Shown here: piece after piece, positions 26,824-34,700 of the stretch
Layout of the letters: every line of letters begins with the position of its first letter
Position numbering within the stretch: position 1 is the first letter of the stretch
DNA from: Bacteroides sp. 51
GTDB taxonomy: Bacteria > Bacteroidota > Bacteroidia > Bacteroidales > Bacteroidaceae
NCBI RefSeq assembly: GCF_010500965.1
Contig: NZ_QVMI01000036.1
Span: forward strand, 34,367-98,366
DNA: 64,000 bases
Direction: 5' to 3'
The notes under the pieces: generated by a model
Seen by the model: only the letters and a program-made list of their open reading frames with translations
The model's database searches: none
Told to the model about the DNA's origin: nothing
Position numbers and translations under genes: made by a program

Positions 26824-27339
26824 ATGGAACTACAAATCATACAAAGTAAAATTTACGAAATCAGAGGGATGCGTGTCCTTTTGGATTTTGATTTAGCAGA
26901 AATGTATCAAGTAGAAACAAAAAATCTAAAACGTGCTGTAAGGCGTAATATGGAACGCTTCCCGGAGGATTTTATGTTTGAACTAACAGATAGTGAAAAC
27001 GAAGACTTGAGGTGCAATTTTGGCACCTCAAGTTGGGGAGGTAGTCGTTATCCCCCATTCGCATTCACCGAACAAGGGGTCGCCCAACTTTCGAGTGTAC
27101 TCAACAGTCCTTTAGCTATTCAAGTAAATATATCAATTATAAGGGCTTTCGTTGCTTTACGTCAATATGCACTGGGTTACGCTGAATTAAATCGTAAATT
27201 GGAGGATTTTATGATAGAAACCAATATGCAGTTCAGCGATATTTATCAGGCTCTTACGGAACTTGCTTCACAAAAGGAACAGGAAAACAAGCCCCGTAAG
27301 CGCATTGGTTTTAATGTTCAACAAGATGAAGAAGAATAA
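26824..27339 (+). CDS. ORF6N domain DNA-binding protein
   Basis: 171 residues. The N-terminal ORF6N domain (about 5-110) has KIYEIRGMRVLLDFDLAEMY, LKRAVRRNMERFPEDFMF and YPPFAFTEQGVAQLSSVLNS. A helical tail (120-150) follows. ORF6N domains are found in phage antirepressors and mobile-element regulators, and DNA binding is the family inference. It starts 9 bp after the integrase stop, so it is probably co-expressed with int. Confidence 0.9.
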   Translation: MELQIIQSKIYEIRGMRVLLDFDLAEMYQVETKNLKRAVRRNMERFPEDFMFELTDSENEDLRCNFGTSSWGGSRYPPFAFTEQGVAQLSSVLNSPLAIQVNISIIRAFVALRQYALGYAELNRKLEDFMIETNMQFSDIYQALTELASQKEQENKPRKRIGFNVQQDEEE

Positions 27340-27346
27340 TATAATT

Positions 27347-27766
27347 ATGGAACGGGGATATATCAAAATTAAAGAAAATGATGAAAGTCAGCTGATTGTT
27401 GAAGCAAAACTCGTAAATTGCACCCTGTGGATGACAAAGCATGAGATAGCTGATTTATTCAACGTATTTGTTAGCTCGGTTGGTAATAACCTGCGGTCAA
27501 TATTCAAATCAGGCTTATTGCGGGAAGAAAACGTTACGCAAATACACAAATACGAGAACAGCGGTCGTCAATGTGAAATGACTTTATACAATCTGGAAGC
27601 ATTGATTTTTGTCAGTTATCGAATAGCTTCGTTTGAAGCGCAAGCGTTCAGGGAATGGGTTATGAAAGCATTAACCGAATATACCCGGACGAAACCGAAA
27701 AGAGAAGCAGATGTTTTGATTGTGTACAACCTATCATCAAAACTTCCTGCAATAACATTAAATTAA
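27347..27766 (+). CDS. RhuM-like protein
   Basis: 139 residues from the ATG at 27347; the frame is open farther left but that part overlaps the ORF6N gene. The block LWMTKHEIADLFNVFVSSVGNNLRSIF and LYNLEALIFVSYRI...FREWVMKALTEY matches the N-terminal region of RhuM-family proteins, which have a KilA-N-like helix-turn-helix. It is shorter than full RhuM proteins (over 300 residues), so it is either a mini-form or truncated. It follows the ORF6N gene by 7 bp. Confidence 0.7.
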   Translation: MERGYIKIKENDESQLIVEAKLVNCTLWMTKHEIADLFNVFVSSVGNNLRSIFKSGLLREENVTQIHKYENSGRQCEMTLYNLEALIFVSYRIASFEAQAFREWVMKALTEYTRTKPKREADVLIVYNLSSKLPAITLN

Positions 27767-27795
27767 TTCAAACTCTTATAAACAGAAATATAGTC

Positions 27796-28327
27796 ATGAA
27801 AAATGTAATCTATCTATTAATTGCGGTTTTCTTGGTTTCCTGCGTGCGGCTCAAACTCATCAAAGAGCAACTATGAAAAAACCATTACTGGCTATCTGCT
27901 AAAAGGTAGCGACACAAAAGAAAATCTCAACTTCAAAATTGTTGAGTTAAACGAACAGGGTAATGTTACCGTTGCCGACAGTATCGCTTATCTTACTGAC
28001 GAGTTTAGAAAAGATAAGCAACCAGTAATCAGCCGTATTGAACTTGCCAAGAAAATGAGTGAAGATCTATTGGCTCAAACCAAAAAACAGAGTGATATAG
28101 ATAAATACAATGCGGATATTGCCGTTATGAATACCCGTATAGATTCACTCAAAAACCTTGTGCCTGATAACTTACAAGGATACGATAAAAGAAACACCAG
28201 TGATGTACTTGCGATTATTGTCAGATGCAAGTATTCCGTTCAACTATCGGGAACTCCTAAAGAAGAAACTTTCGATTTCTACCTATCTCCTGATGGTAGT
28301 AAATGCTACGAAAAGAAAGGTATTTAA
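27796..28327 (+). pseudogene. Frameshifted small lipoprotein
   Basis: The frame starting at 27796 gives a clear lipoprotein signal (MKNVIYLLIAVFLVSC) and then stops at 27874-27876. The rest (GSNSSKSNYEKTITGYLLKGS onward to 28327, about 160 residues) is in another frame. At 27841-27848 the sequence reads TGCGTGCG; removing one TGCG joins SC to GSNSS in frame and gives 175 residues. The break is therefore a 4-bp tandem duplication right after the lipobox cysteine. The downstream part could only start at TTG (27821). Function is unknown. Confidence 0.75.
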
Positions 28328-28336
28328 GAAAATCAT

Positions 28337-28383
28337 ATAAAACAGAAAGCCTATTTCGATGCGAAGTAGGCTTTCTGTTTTAT
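28337..28383. terminator. Bidirectional terminator
   Basis: A perfect 17-bp stem (28337-28353 with 28367-28383), core ACAGAAAGCC/GGCTTTCTGT, between the convergent lipoprotein remnant and DHFR-family gene. Confidence 0.9.
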
Positions 28384-28390
28384 ATATCTG

Positions 28391-28912
28391 CTACGCCTTT
28401 ATGAAATTCTTTCTCACAGCGTTATTGTCGTATATTTTATCCTCGCTTAAAACCCAACCCATTTCTTCAGGTTTTTGTGAGAATAGTGATATTCCCTTTT
28501 CGAGAGTTTCGGGAATATATGTGATAATAATTTCATCAATTAAATCATTATCGAGAAGCATTGATGTTAGTTCGGCTCCACCAACAAGCCAAATATCCTT
28601 CCCGTTCTCAGCTTTAAGTTTAGAGATTGCTTCAACAGCATTTTCGGTAATGAAATTCACTCCTTCTTTCTCCATTATTGGATTGCGCGTAACAACATAG
28701 ACATTCTTATCCTCATATGGCCAGAGAATATCCATTATTCGCATATTGCGATAGGTATTACCGCCCATTATAACGGTATCGACCGAATCTACAAAGTTTT
28801 TGTGATCTTCTTTCGAAGGAACGGGATAGCCGATTAACCAATCCAAATCGCTGTCTGGTGTAGCGATATAACCATCATTCGATGCCGTAATGTACAATTT
28901 CAACTTTTTCAT
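28391..28912 (-). CDS. Dihydrofolate reductase-family protein (RibD C-terminal-like)
   Basis: 173 residues. Matches the DHFR/RibD_C superfamily: LYITASNDGYIAT at the start, DTVIMGGNTYRNM, YVVTRNPI, IWLVGGAELTSMLL and DEIIITYIPE. The GG motif binds the NADPH phosphate. Members of this stand-alone group are annotated as reductases of unknown substrate; trimethoprim resistance should not be assumed. It is carried as cargo on the element. Confidence 0.88.
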   Translation of the reverse strand: MKKLKLYITASNDGYIATPDSDLDWLIGYPVPSKEDHKNFVDSVDTVIMGGNTYRNMRIMDILWPYEDKNVYVVTRNPIMEKEGVNFITENAVEAISKLKAENGKDIWLVGGAELTSMLLDNDLIDEIIITYIPETLEKGISLFSQKPEEMGWVLSEDKIYDNNAVRKNFIKA

Positions 28913-29254
28913 GCCCTTGTCCTTTTATAAATTCATCCTTCAAGAACATTCGCCAGACCAAAAAAAGAAGCGTGGAACTCACACTGCTCCACCACGAGGT
29001 ACTGGCATACCCAAAGAAGAAGACAGGCAAGCCCACGCTATACAGTTGTATAGCATGAACATTGCACTTAGGTCTCTTCTTTTGATAAAACTTGCCAGTT
29101 TTCGTAGTGAGACGTTCAGCGAACGTTATGTTATATATATGAATTGTAGAATGTTGAGTTCTACAATTATACAGTCTTAATACTTCCGCAAAGATAGTGA
29201 TTTAAGTTGAAATATATACTATTGCACTTTGTTCATATCTCCATGTTGGATGAT
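28913..29254. other. 342-bp gap with small hairpin
   Basis: No convincing gene. A 10-bp stem AATTGTAGAA (29142-29151) with TTCTACAATT (29159-29168) may act as a terminator. GTTCAGCGAACG at 29114-29125 is a small palindrome. The rest is unremarkable. Confidence 0.5.
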
Positions 29255-30016
29255 TCATGCAATCTTCCGAATAATGTCTGGATTGAAGATATTTTCCAAT
29301 TCTCGAAAATCCTTATCAACAGGATATGCTTCCAATTCATTGTCTTGAAACGGCTTTATCATACTAATGATGTCTTGCTTTGGCGAATTAGGGTTTAACC
29401 AGTTGTCAATATCCTTGTCAGGGAGGATTAACGGCATTCTATATGGATTCTGACCACTGTTATGGATTTCTTTCATCAAGGAATTCGCTGAAGTAGTAAT
29501 CATCACATAAGATAAGATTTTCTCTCCTGTCATCTGGTCAATCCACAAATCCCACATTCCACCGATTGAGAGGATTTCAGCTTCAGGCATGTGAATATAG
29601 TATGGTATTTTCGAGCCATTGGGGTTTTCATGCCACTCAAAGAAACCGGTAGATGGAATAATACAGCGTTGCAAGGATATGACCAGTTTATATGGCCATG
29701 TTTCAAACACACTTTCTGCCCTTGCATTTTTATACCAGTTCTTTTTGTCTTTTTCGATAATGGTTTCCCTATCTTTTGTCAAGTGAGAGACAAGTCCCCA
29801 CCACATGGGTTGTAGCTGGTTGGAATGGGTAATAATTGCCGAGAACGGACTTTTGAAGGCGGGAATGCTATACGCACCTTCAGTAAGGTCTAATATTTCA
29901 CCATTCCTGCGTTTTTCCTCCATGATTTCCTGCCAAATTTCAAGAATATCTGTCTTTCTTCCATAACGCTTGGCTAAAGCTAATGCCCGTTTACTTTGAC
30001 TATTGTAGAAACACAT
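29255..30016 (-). CDS. yedK: SOS response-associated peptidase, HMCES/YedK family
   Basis: 253 residues. Cys2 is the catalytic/crosslinking residue after Met removal (start MCFYNSQSK). Other family motifs: NARAES, CIIPSTGFFEWHE with the catalytic Glu, and the EIHNSGQNPYRMPLIL region with the His. These proteins form a covalent DNA-protein crosslink with abasic sites in single-stranded DNA. It starts 3 bp after the original umuC stop (30019-30021), so it was part of an umuD-umuC-yedK SOS operon on the element. The usual N-terminus is kept and the gene appears intact. Confidence 0.92.
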   Translation of the reverse strand: MCFYNSQSKRALALAKRYGRKTDILEIWQEIMEEKRRNGEILDLTEGAYSIPAFKSPFSAIITHSNQLQPMWWGLVSHLTKDRETIIEKDKKNWYKNARAESVFETWPYKLVISLQRCIIPSTGFFEWHENPNGSKIPYYIHMPEAEILSIGGMWDLWIDQMTGEKILSYVMITTSANSLMKEIHNSGQNPYRMPLILPDKDIDNWLNPNSPKQDIISMIKPFQDNELEAYPVDKDFRELENIFNPDIIRKIA

Positions 30017-30018
30017 AT

Positions 30019-30790
30019 CTATTTGGTTTTAGGGAAGTCGTTTTTCCTTGTGGTATAACAAGGCGATAGTCGCTCTTGTTTTATTTTCCATTGCTCACCG
30101 TCACCAAGAACTGCTTACTTTAGCGTATTACGACCATATTTATCATTGGTGCGGTCTAATACTTCCATCAAACGTTTGTGTTTTTCACGATCGATTTTGT
30201 CCCAAATGTTCCCTTGCACGGCATTTTGATTACAAATATCCATCAACATCACCCCCGCTTTTTTATATTTATAGCCGGGACGGAATATCTTCTCTAATCC
30301 TTCCGCAACGTAGTCCACAATTTCCATACTTGAATTGCTTGCCACCGGAAGATTAATGATAATATGCTGACTATATTGGGGCAAGTCTTGTCGGAAAGGA
30401 TTGGTATCAATAAAAACGAGAACCGATTTTGCACAACTCTTTTGCTTTCGCAATTTAGCCGAAGCCATACAAGCATAATTAGCAACCGCTTCTTTTACTA
30501 TGGCAAAATCTTCTATCATCTTCCCAAAAGAGCGAGAAACCATAATGCTTTGCTTATCCGGTTCGACCGGAGCCATCTTTATACATGGCTCTCCCACAAG
30601 CTCACGCCATGTGCGTTCTCCAACCACCGTCATGTGTTTCCGAACCCACGCCTGTGGCAGTTGTGTGAAGTCATAAGCAGTGTGAATCCCTTTTTCCTGT
30701 AATCGTTTACTGTGCTGTCTTCCGATGCCCCAAACGTCTCCAATCTCTGTTTGCTGAAGAGCTTTTATTCTCTTTTCTTCAGTGTCAATT
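30019..30790 (-). pseudogene. umuC: umuC C-terminal part (separated, with nonsense codon)
   Basis: The reading frame from 30790 (IDTEEKRIKALQQTEIGDVWGIGRQ) through NDKYGRNTLK is the thumb, little-finger and C-terminal region of a Y-family polymerase (UmuC). An in-frame TAA (30115-30117) follows NTLK. Beyond it the same frame still reads AVLGDGEQWKIKQERLSPCY and ends at TAG (30019-30021), so the TAA looks like a nonsense mutation. The N-terminal part lies 17.4 kb away at 48167-48629. Roughly 8-12 codons between the two halves are missing. The gene has no start of its own and is taken as inactive. Confidence 0.9.
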
Positions 30791-31108
30791 GAGGCTGTCT
30801 CACAATGATGAGATGGCCTTTTTTCGTTTTTCCTTTTTTCTGATTGCTTTTTCTCTTTTGTTTCCGATTCGTTCTTTTTTATAGTCTACATTGCTTCATA
30901 TAATCCCTTTTTCCAATATTCCGGTTTAATAAAGGTTTCATAGGGGGGGGGTATTTTGGCCCTATGATGCTACTTTAGCTATATTATGTGCAATAGCCAG
31001 TAACCCAAACTCCACCTCAACTTTGTTTTTGCCTTTGCAAAGGAATTGTTTGAAGTTCTTGTTGTTTTTTAGATTTCCAAAGGTAGCTTCCACATCCTGT
31101 GGCCTATT
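30791..31108 (-). mobile_element. Truncated IS1182-like copy (left border of inserted block)
   Basis: Begins with the 28-bp terminal repeat (30791-30818, GAGGCTGTCTCACAATGATG...) and matches 46568-46885 of the fuller copy nearly base for base. Differences are one substitution and a run of nine G (30943-30951) where the other has GGGGGAGG. Homology stops at 31108, so the far end is gone. The retained part covers the 3' end of the transposase gene. Same orientation as the copy at 46568-48166. Confidence 0.92.
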
Positions 31109-31417
31109 ACAGACGATCTTATTTCTGGTATTTTTCAAATATAGAAGTCGTTATTTGCGACTATTTCAGTCATCAATTTCATATTCCGTACATCACCATC
31201 CGTTATATACATATAATAAAATAACAAATACCTATGATTTAGTACACTATTGACTTCGCGCAACCTTTTTGGACTAGATTATAGAAATTAGGAACTGATA
31301 GTTAGGTTTTACTCTTATTATTAAGCAAGCTAATAGAATTGTTACTTCTATTTTTGTGTGTCACTTCACATGCAAATGTGACCTAATATCTAATTTGTTT
31401 AATTTTAATTTATCAGT
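31109..31417 (+). other. Leader region of susC
   Basis: No gene. It starts at the truncated IS edge and ends at the susC ATG. It contains the perfect -7 box at 31349-31356 (listed separately), and CACATGCAAATGTG (31368-31381) is an imperfect palindrome that could bind a regulator. Confidence 0.6.
31349..31356 (+). promoter_or_regulatory. Candidate susC promoter (-7 box)
   Basis: TATTTTTG is a perfect TAnnTTTG match. Transcription would begin near 31363, leaving a leader of about 55 nt. No clear TTTG is present at -33, consistent with an activator-dependent promoter such as one driven by the hybrid regulator encoded downstream. Confidence 0.5.
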
Positions 31418-34400
31418 ATGAAAAACAACAAACATGCCGGTAACTGTGCATCCATCTTCCGGCAGATGCTCTTAGCTATCGTTTTTTTTGCAGGAGCAAC
31501 TACCGCCCTGGCACAGAACCGGAACATCACCGGAACAGTGGTAGACCCTCGCGGAGAGAGCATTATTGGCGCCAGTGTACTGGAAAAAGGTACATCGAAT
31601 GGTACTATTACCGATATTGATGGTAATTTTTCTCTATCCGTAACATCGAATACTATCCTGCAAATATCTTATATTGGATATGTGTCCCAGGAAATCAAGG
31701 CAGAAACAGGCAAAACCATGCGAATCGTATTGTCGGAAGATACACAAACTTTGGATGAAGTAGTTGTGGTAGGCTTCGGTACACAAAAGAAAGTAAACCT
31801 TACAGGCTCCGTGGGACTTGCCGATGCTAAAGACCTGGAATCACGTCCCGTAACATCGGCTACCCAGGCCTTGCAAGGTATTGTGCCGGGATTGCAGATT
31901 ACAACGAACACCGGAGAGATGGATAAGGATATGAAGATTAATATCCGGGGTACAGGTACTATTGGCGAAGGTTCGAGTGGCTCTCCGCTGATTCTGATTG
32001 ATGGTATGGAAGGTGACTTGAACAGTGTGAACCCGCAGGATATCGAAAATATCTCCGTATTGAAGGATGCTGCGGCTTCCTCTATTTATGGTTCGCGCGC
32101 ACCGTTTGGGGTAATACTTGTTACAACCAAGAGTGGTAAGGCAGGAAAGATTTCGGTGAATTATAATAATAGTTTCCGCTTTTCAAAGCCGATCAACCTG
32201 CCCGAGTCAATGGATTCGTACACATTTGCCAACTACTTCAACGCTGCTCATTTTAATAATGGCTCCAACCAATTCTTTTCGGATCAGGTGATGCAGAATA
32301 TGCTCGATTATCAGGCGGGAATATTAACAACTAACCTGCCGGCTTCGTCTAACGGACAATGGGGTAAACCACAGTACGATCCTTACACTAATGCCTATGC
32401 CAATACAGATTGGTATAGGGAGATTTACAAGAGTGAGGTCTTCTCGCAAGAACATAATATGAGTGTTACGGGTGGTAGCGAGAAAGTTAACTACTATGCT
32501 TCATTCAATTATCTGGAACAGGGTGGGTTGCTACGCCATGCCGACGATGGACTGGATCGTTATAACCTGACAGGGAAAATGAACGCCACTATTACAGATT
32601 GGCTGAAATTTAACTACAACATTCGCTTTACCCGGAGCAAGAACTATCGCCCAACATATTTCGGTGATTCGTTTTACGATAACTTCGGTCGTTCAACCTG
32701 GCCCAATCTGCCTGTGAAAGATCCGAATGGGTATTATTATGGCAACGGCAATGACGGTGGAAATCCGGCTATGGCTATGGCACTGGGTGGCAAGCGTTCG
32801 TCCGTTACGGATCGCCATTATTATCAGGGAGCACTGATTCTTGAACCCATAAAGAATTGGGTTACACATGTAGAATTAAACTACAGCATCATGAATTATG
32901 ATCTGAAAGAAACTTCCTTGCCGCGTTACGATCACAATGTAGAGGGTAACCTGATTGATACACAGAAGAACTCGTATCTGTATCAGGAACAGAAGAAGGA
33001 GAACTATATGAATCTGAATATTTATAGCGAGTACAACCATTCTTTTCTTGATGCCCACAATGTGAAGGTGATGGCAGGATTTCAATCGGAAGAGATGAAG
33101 CAAGATGTCTCATCTGTGCAACGGTACGGTGTAATGATAGAGGGTATGCCTTACTTTGATCTCACTACCGGAACTAACGGAAAAGGGAGTGCTATGGCTA
33201 CAACGGTGAAAGGTAATGGAAGTGAGTGGGCTACGGCTGGCTTCTTCGGACGTTTGAACTATGACTACCAAGGACGCTATCTTGCCGAAGTAAACTATCG
33301 GTACGATGGGACATCGCGCTTTCGCAGGGGAAGCCGGTGGGAAACGTCTCCATCATTCTCAGCCGGATGGAACATCTCCAACGAAAGTTTTTGGGAACCA
33401 TTATCGGGTGTGGCCAATCTGCTGAAACTTCGTTTTTCGTATGGGCAGTTGGGCAATCAAAATACCTCAGGCTGGTATCCAACATATCGCATCATGGATT
33501 TGAAACCCTCAACAGGCACATGGCTCAATAATGGCGCTAAGCCAGATGTTTCCAGTGTGGGCGAACTAATCAGTACAGCACTTACCTGGGAAACAGTACG
33601 CACATGGGATGTCGGAGTTGATTTTGGATTATTCTCCAATCGCCTTACCGGTTCATTTGATTACTATGTACGCTATACTGACAATATGGTTGGACCAGCA
33701 CTGGAATTACCTAAAACATTGGGTACTGATGTGCCTAAAACAAACAACTGTGACCTGAAAACTCAAGGATGGGAACTGTCAGTGAACTGGCGTGATCGAT
33801 TGAAGAACGGTCTGGGATATAGCGTGGGGGTATCCCTGTCCGATGCGGTAACTTACATCGAAAGTTATCCGGGTAACAGCACCAATTCAATAGACTCTTA
33901 TATGGCTGGTCGAAAGATGGGCGAAATATGGGGATTAGAAACCGTAGGTATTGCTAAAACAGATGCTGAAATGCAAGCACATCTTGATAAAGTGGGTGGA
34001 CAAGCTGCTTTTGGCAATAAATGGGCAGCCGGAGATATTATGTATGCCGACTTGGATGGAAAACCTGGTATTACCGAAGGTGCACGCACGTTGGATGACC
34101 ATGGCGACCTGAAAGTTATTGGTAATAGTACGCCACGCTATTTCTTTGGTATTGACTTAAGTGCCGACTGGAAAGGTTTCGATATGCGTTGTTTCTTTCA
34201 GGGTGTAATGAAACGCGATTACTTCCAGAATACGGGTCACTTTTGGGGCATTTATTCAGGTGTGTGGAGATCACGCGGGTTTAAAGTACACGAAGATTAT
34301 TTCCGTGCTGAACCCATCGGGTTACCCGGACACGAAATACCTGCCAATATGGATGCTTACTATCCACGCCCTATTGTGGATAATGGAACCTCAATGAATC

Positions 34401-34687
34401 ACCGTACGCAAACTCGTTATTTGCTTGATGCATCTTATATCCGTCTGAAAAACTTCCAGATAGGCTATACCTTGCCGGGAACATGGATGCAAAAGATTGG
34501 ACTAACGAAGTGCCGCGTATTCCTCTCGGGAGAGAACTTATGGACAGGTACGAATCTGACGAAGTTGTTCGATCCGGAAACGATAAACGGTGGTAGCAAT
34601 AATAAGAATAACTCACAGACGTACATGTCGGGCAACGCCTACCCGTTATCCAAGACCTGGTCGTTTGGCTTAAGTGTAACCCTTTAA
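31418..34687 (+). CDS. SusC/RagA-family TonB-linked outer-membrane transporter
   Basis: 1089 residues. The signal peptide ends near ALAQN (about residue 33). The carboxypeptidase-like regulatory domain (about 35-120) starts NITGTVVDPRGESIIGASV. The TonB box/plug follows with LDEVVVVGFGTQKKVNLTGSV and NIRGTGTIG, then ISVLKDAAASSIYGSRAPFGVILV, then a 22-strand barrel. Imports oligosaccharides with the SusD partner. The gene starts the locus, with susD 13 bp downstream. It belongs to the RagA-type SusC group without an N-terminal signalling (STN) extension, so regulation is probably through the hybrid regulator at 40769. Confidence 0.97.
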   Translation: MKNNKHAGNCASIFRQMLLAIVFFAGATTALAQNRNITGTVVDPRGESIIGASVLEKGTSNGTITDIDGNFSLSVTSNTILQISYIGYVSQEIKAETGKTMRIVLSEDTQTLDEVVVVGFGTQKKVNLTGSVGLADAKDLESRPVTSATQALQGIVPGLQITTNTGEMDKDMKINIRGTGTIGEGSSGSPLILIDGMEGDLNSVNPQDIENISVLKDAAASSIYGSRAPFGVILVTTKSGKAGKISVNYNNSFRFSKPINLPESMDSYTFANYFNAAHFNNGSNQFFSDQVMQNMLDYQAGILTTNLPASSNGQWGKPQYDPYTNAYANTDWYREIYKSEVFSQEHNMSVTGGSEKVNYYASFNYLEQGGLLRHADDGLDRYNLTGKMNATITDWLKFNYNIRFTRSKNYRPTYFGDSFYDNFGRSTWPNLPVKDPNGYYYGNGNDGGNPAMAMALGGKRSSVTDRHYYQGALILEPIKNWVTHVELNYSIMNYDLKETSLPRYDHNVEGNLIDTQKNSYLYQEQKKENYMNLNIYSEYNHSFLDAHNVKVMAGFQSEEMKQDVSSVQRYGVMIEGMPYFDLTTGTNGKGSAMATTVKGNGSEWATAGFFGRLNYDYQGRYLAEVNYRYDGTSRFRRGSRWETSPSFSAGWNISNESFWEPLSGVANLLKLRFSYGQLGNQNTSGWYPTYRIMDLKPSTGTWLNNGAKPDVSSVGELISTALTWETVRTWDVGVDFGLFSNRLTGSFDYYVRYTDNMVGPALELPKTLGTDVPKTNNCDLKTQGWELSVNWRDRLKNGLGYSVGVSLSDAVTYIESYPGNSTNSIDSYMAGRKMGEIWGLETVGIAKTDAEMQAHLDKVGGQAAFGNKWAAGDIMYADLDGKPGITEGARTLDDHGDLKVIGNSTPRYFFGIDLSADWKGFDMRCFFQGVMKRDYFQNTGHFWGIYSGVWRSRGFKVHEDYFRAEPIGLPGHEIPANMDAYYPRPIVDNGTSMNHRTQTRYLLDASYIRLKNFQIGYTLPGTWMQKIGLTKCRVFLSGENLWTGTNLTKLFDPETINGGSNNKNNSQTYMSGNAYPLSKTWSFGLSVTL

Positions 34688-34700
34688 TTTAATACATACA

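Noticed and set aside
28391-28912. Trimethoprim-resistance dihydrofolate reductase
   Set aside because: The protein belongs to the broader RibD_C-like DHFR group rather than to the folA or dfr types, so no resistance is claimed.
31023-31253. 76-codon frame at the left IS edge
   Set aside because: Antisense to the transposase remnant and crossing its broken end; no independent support.
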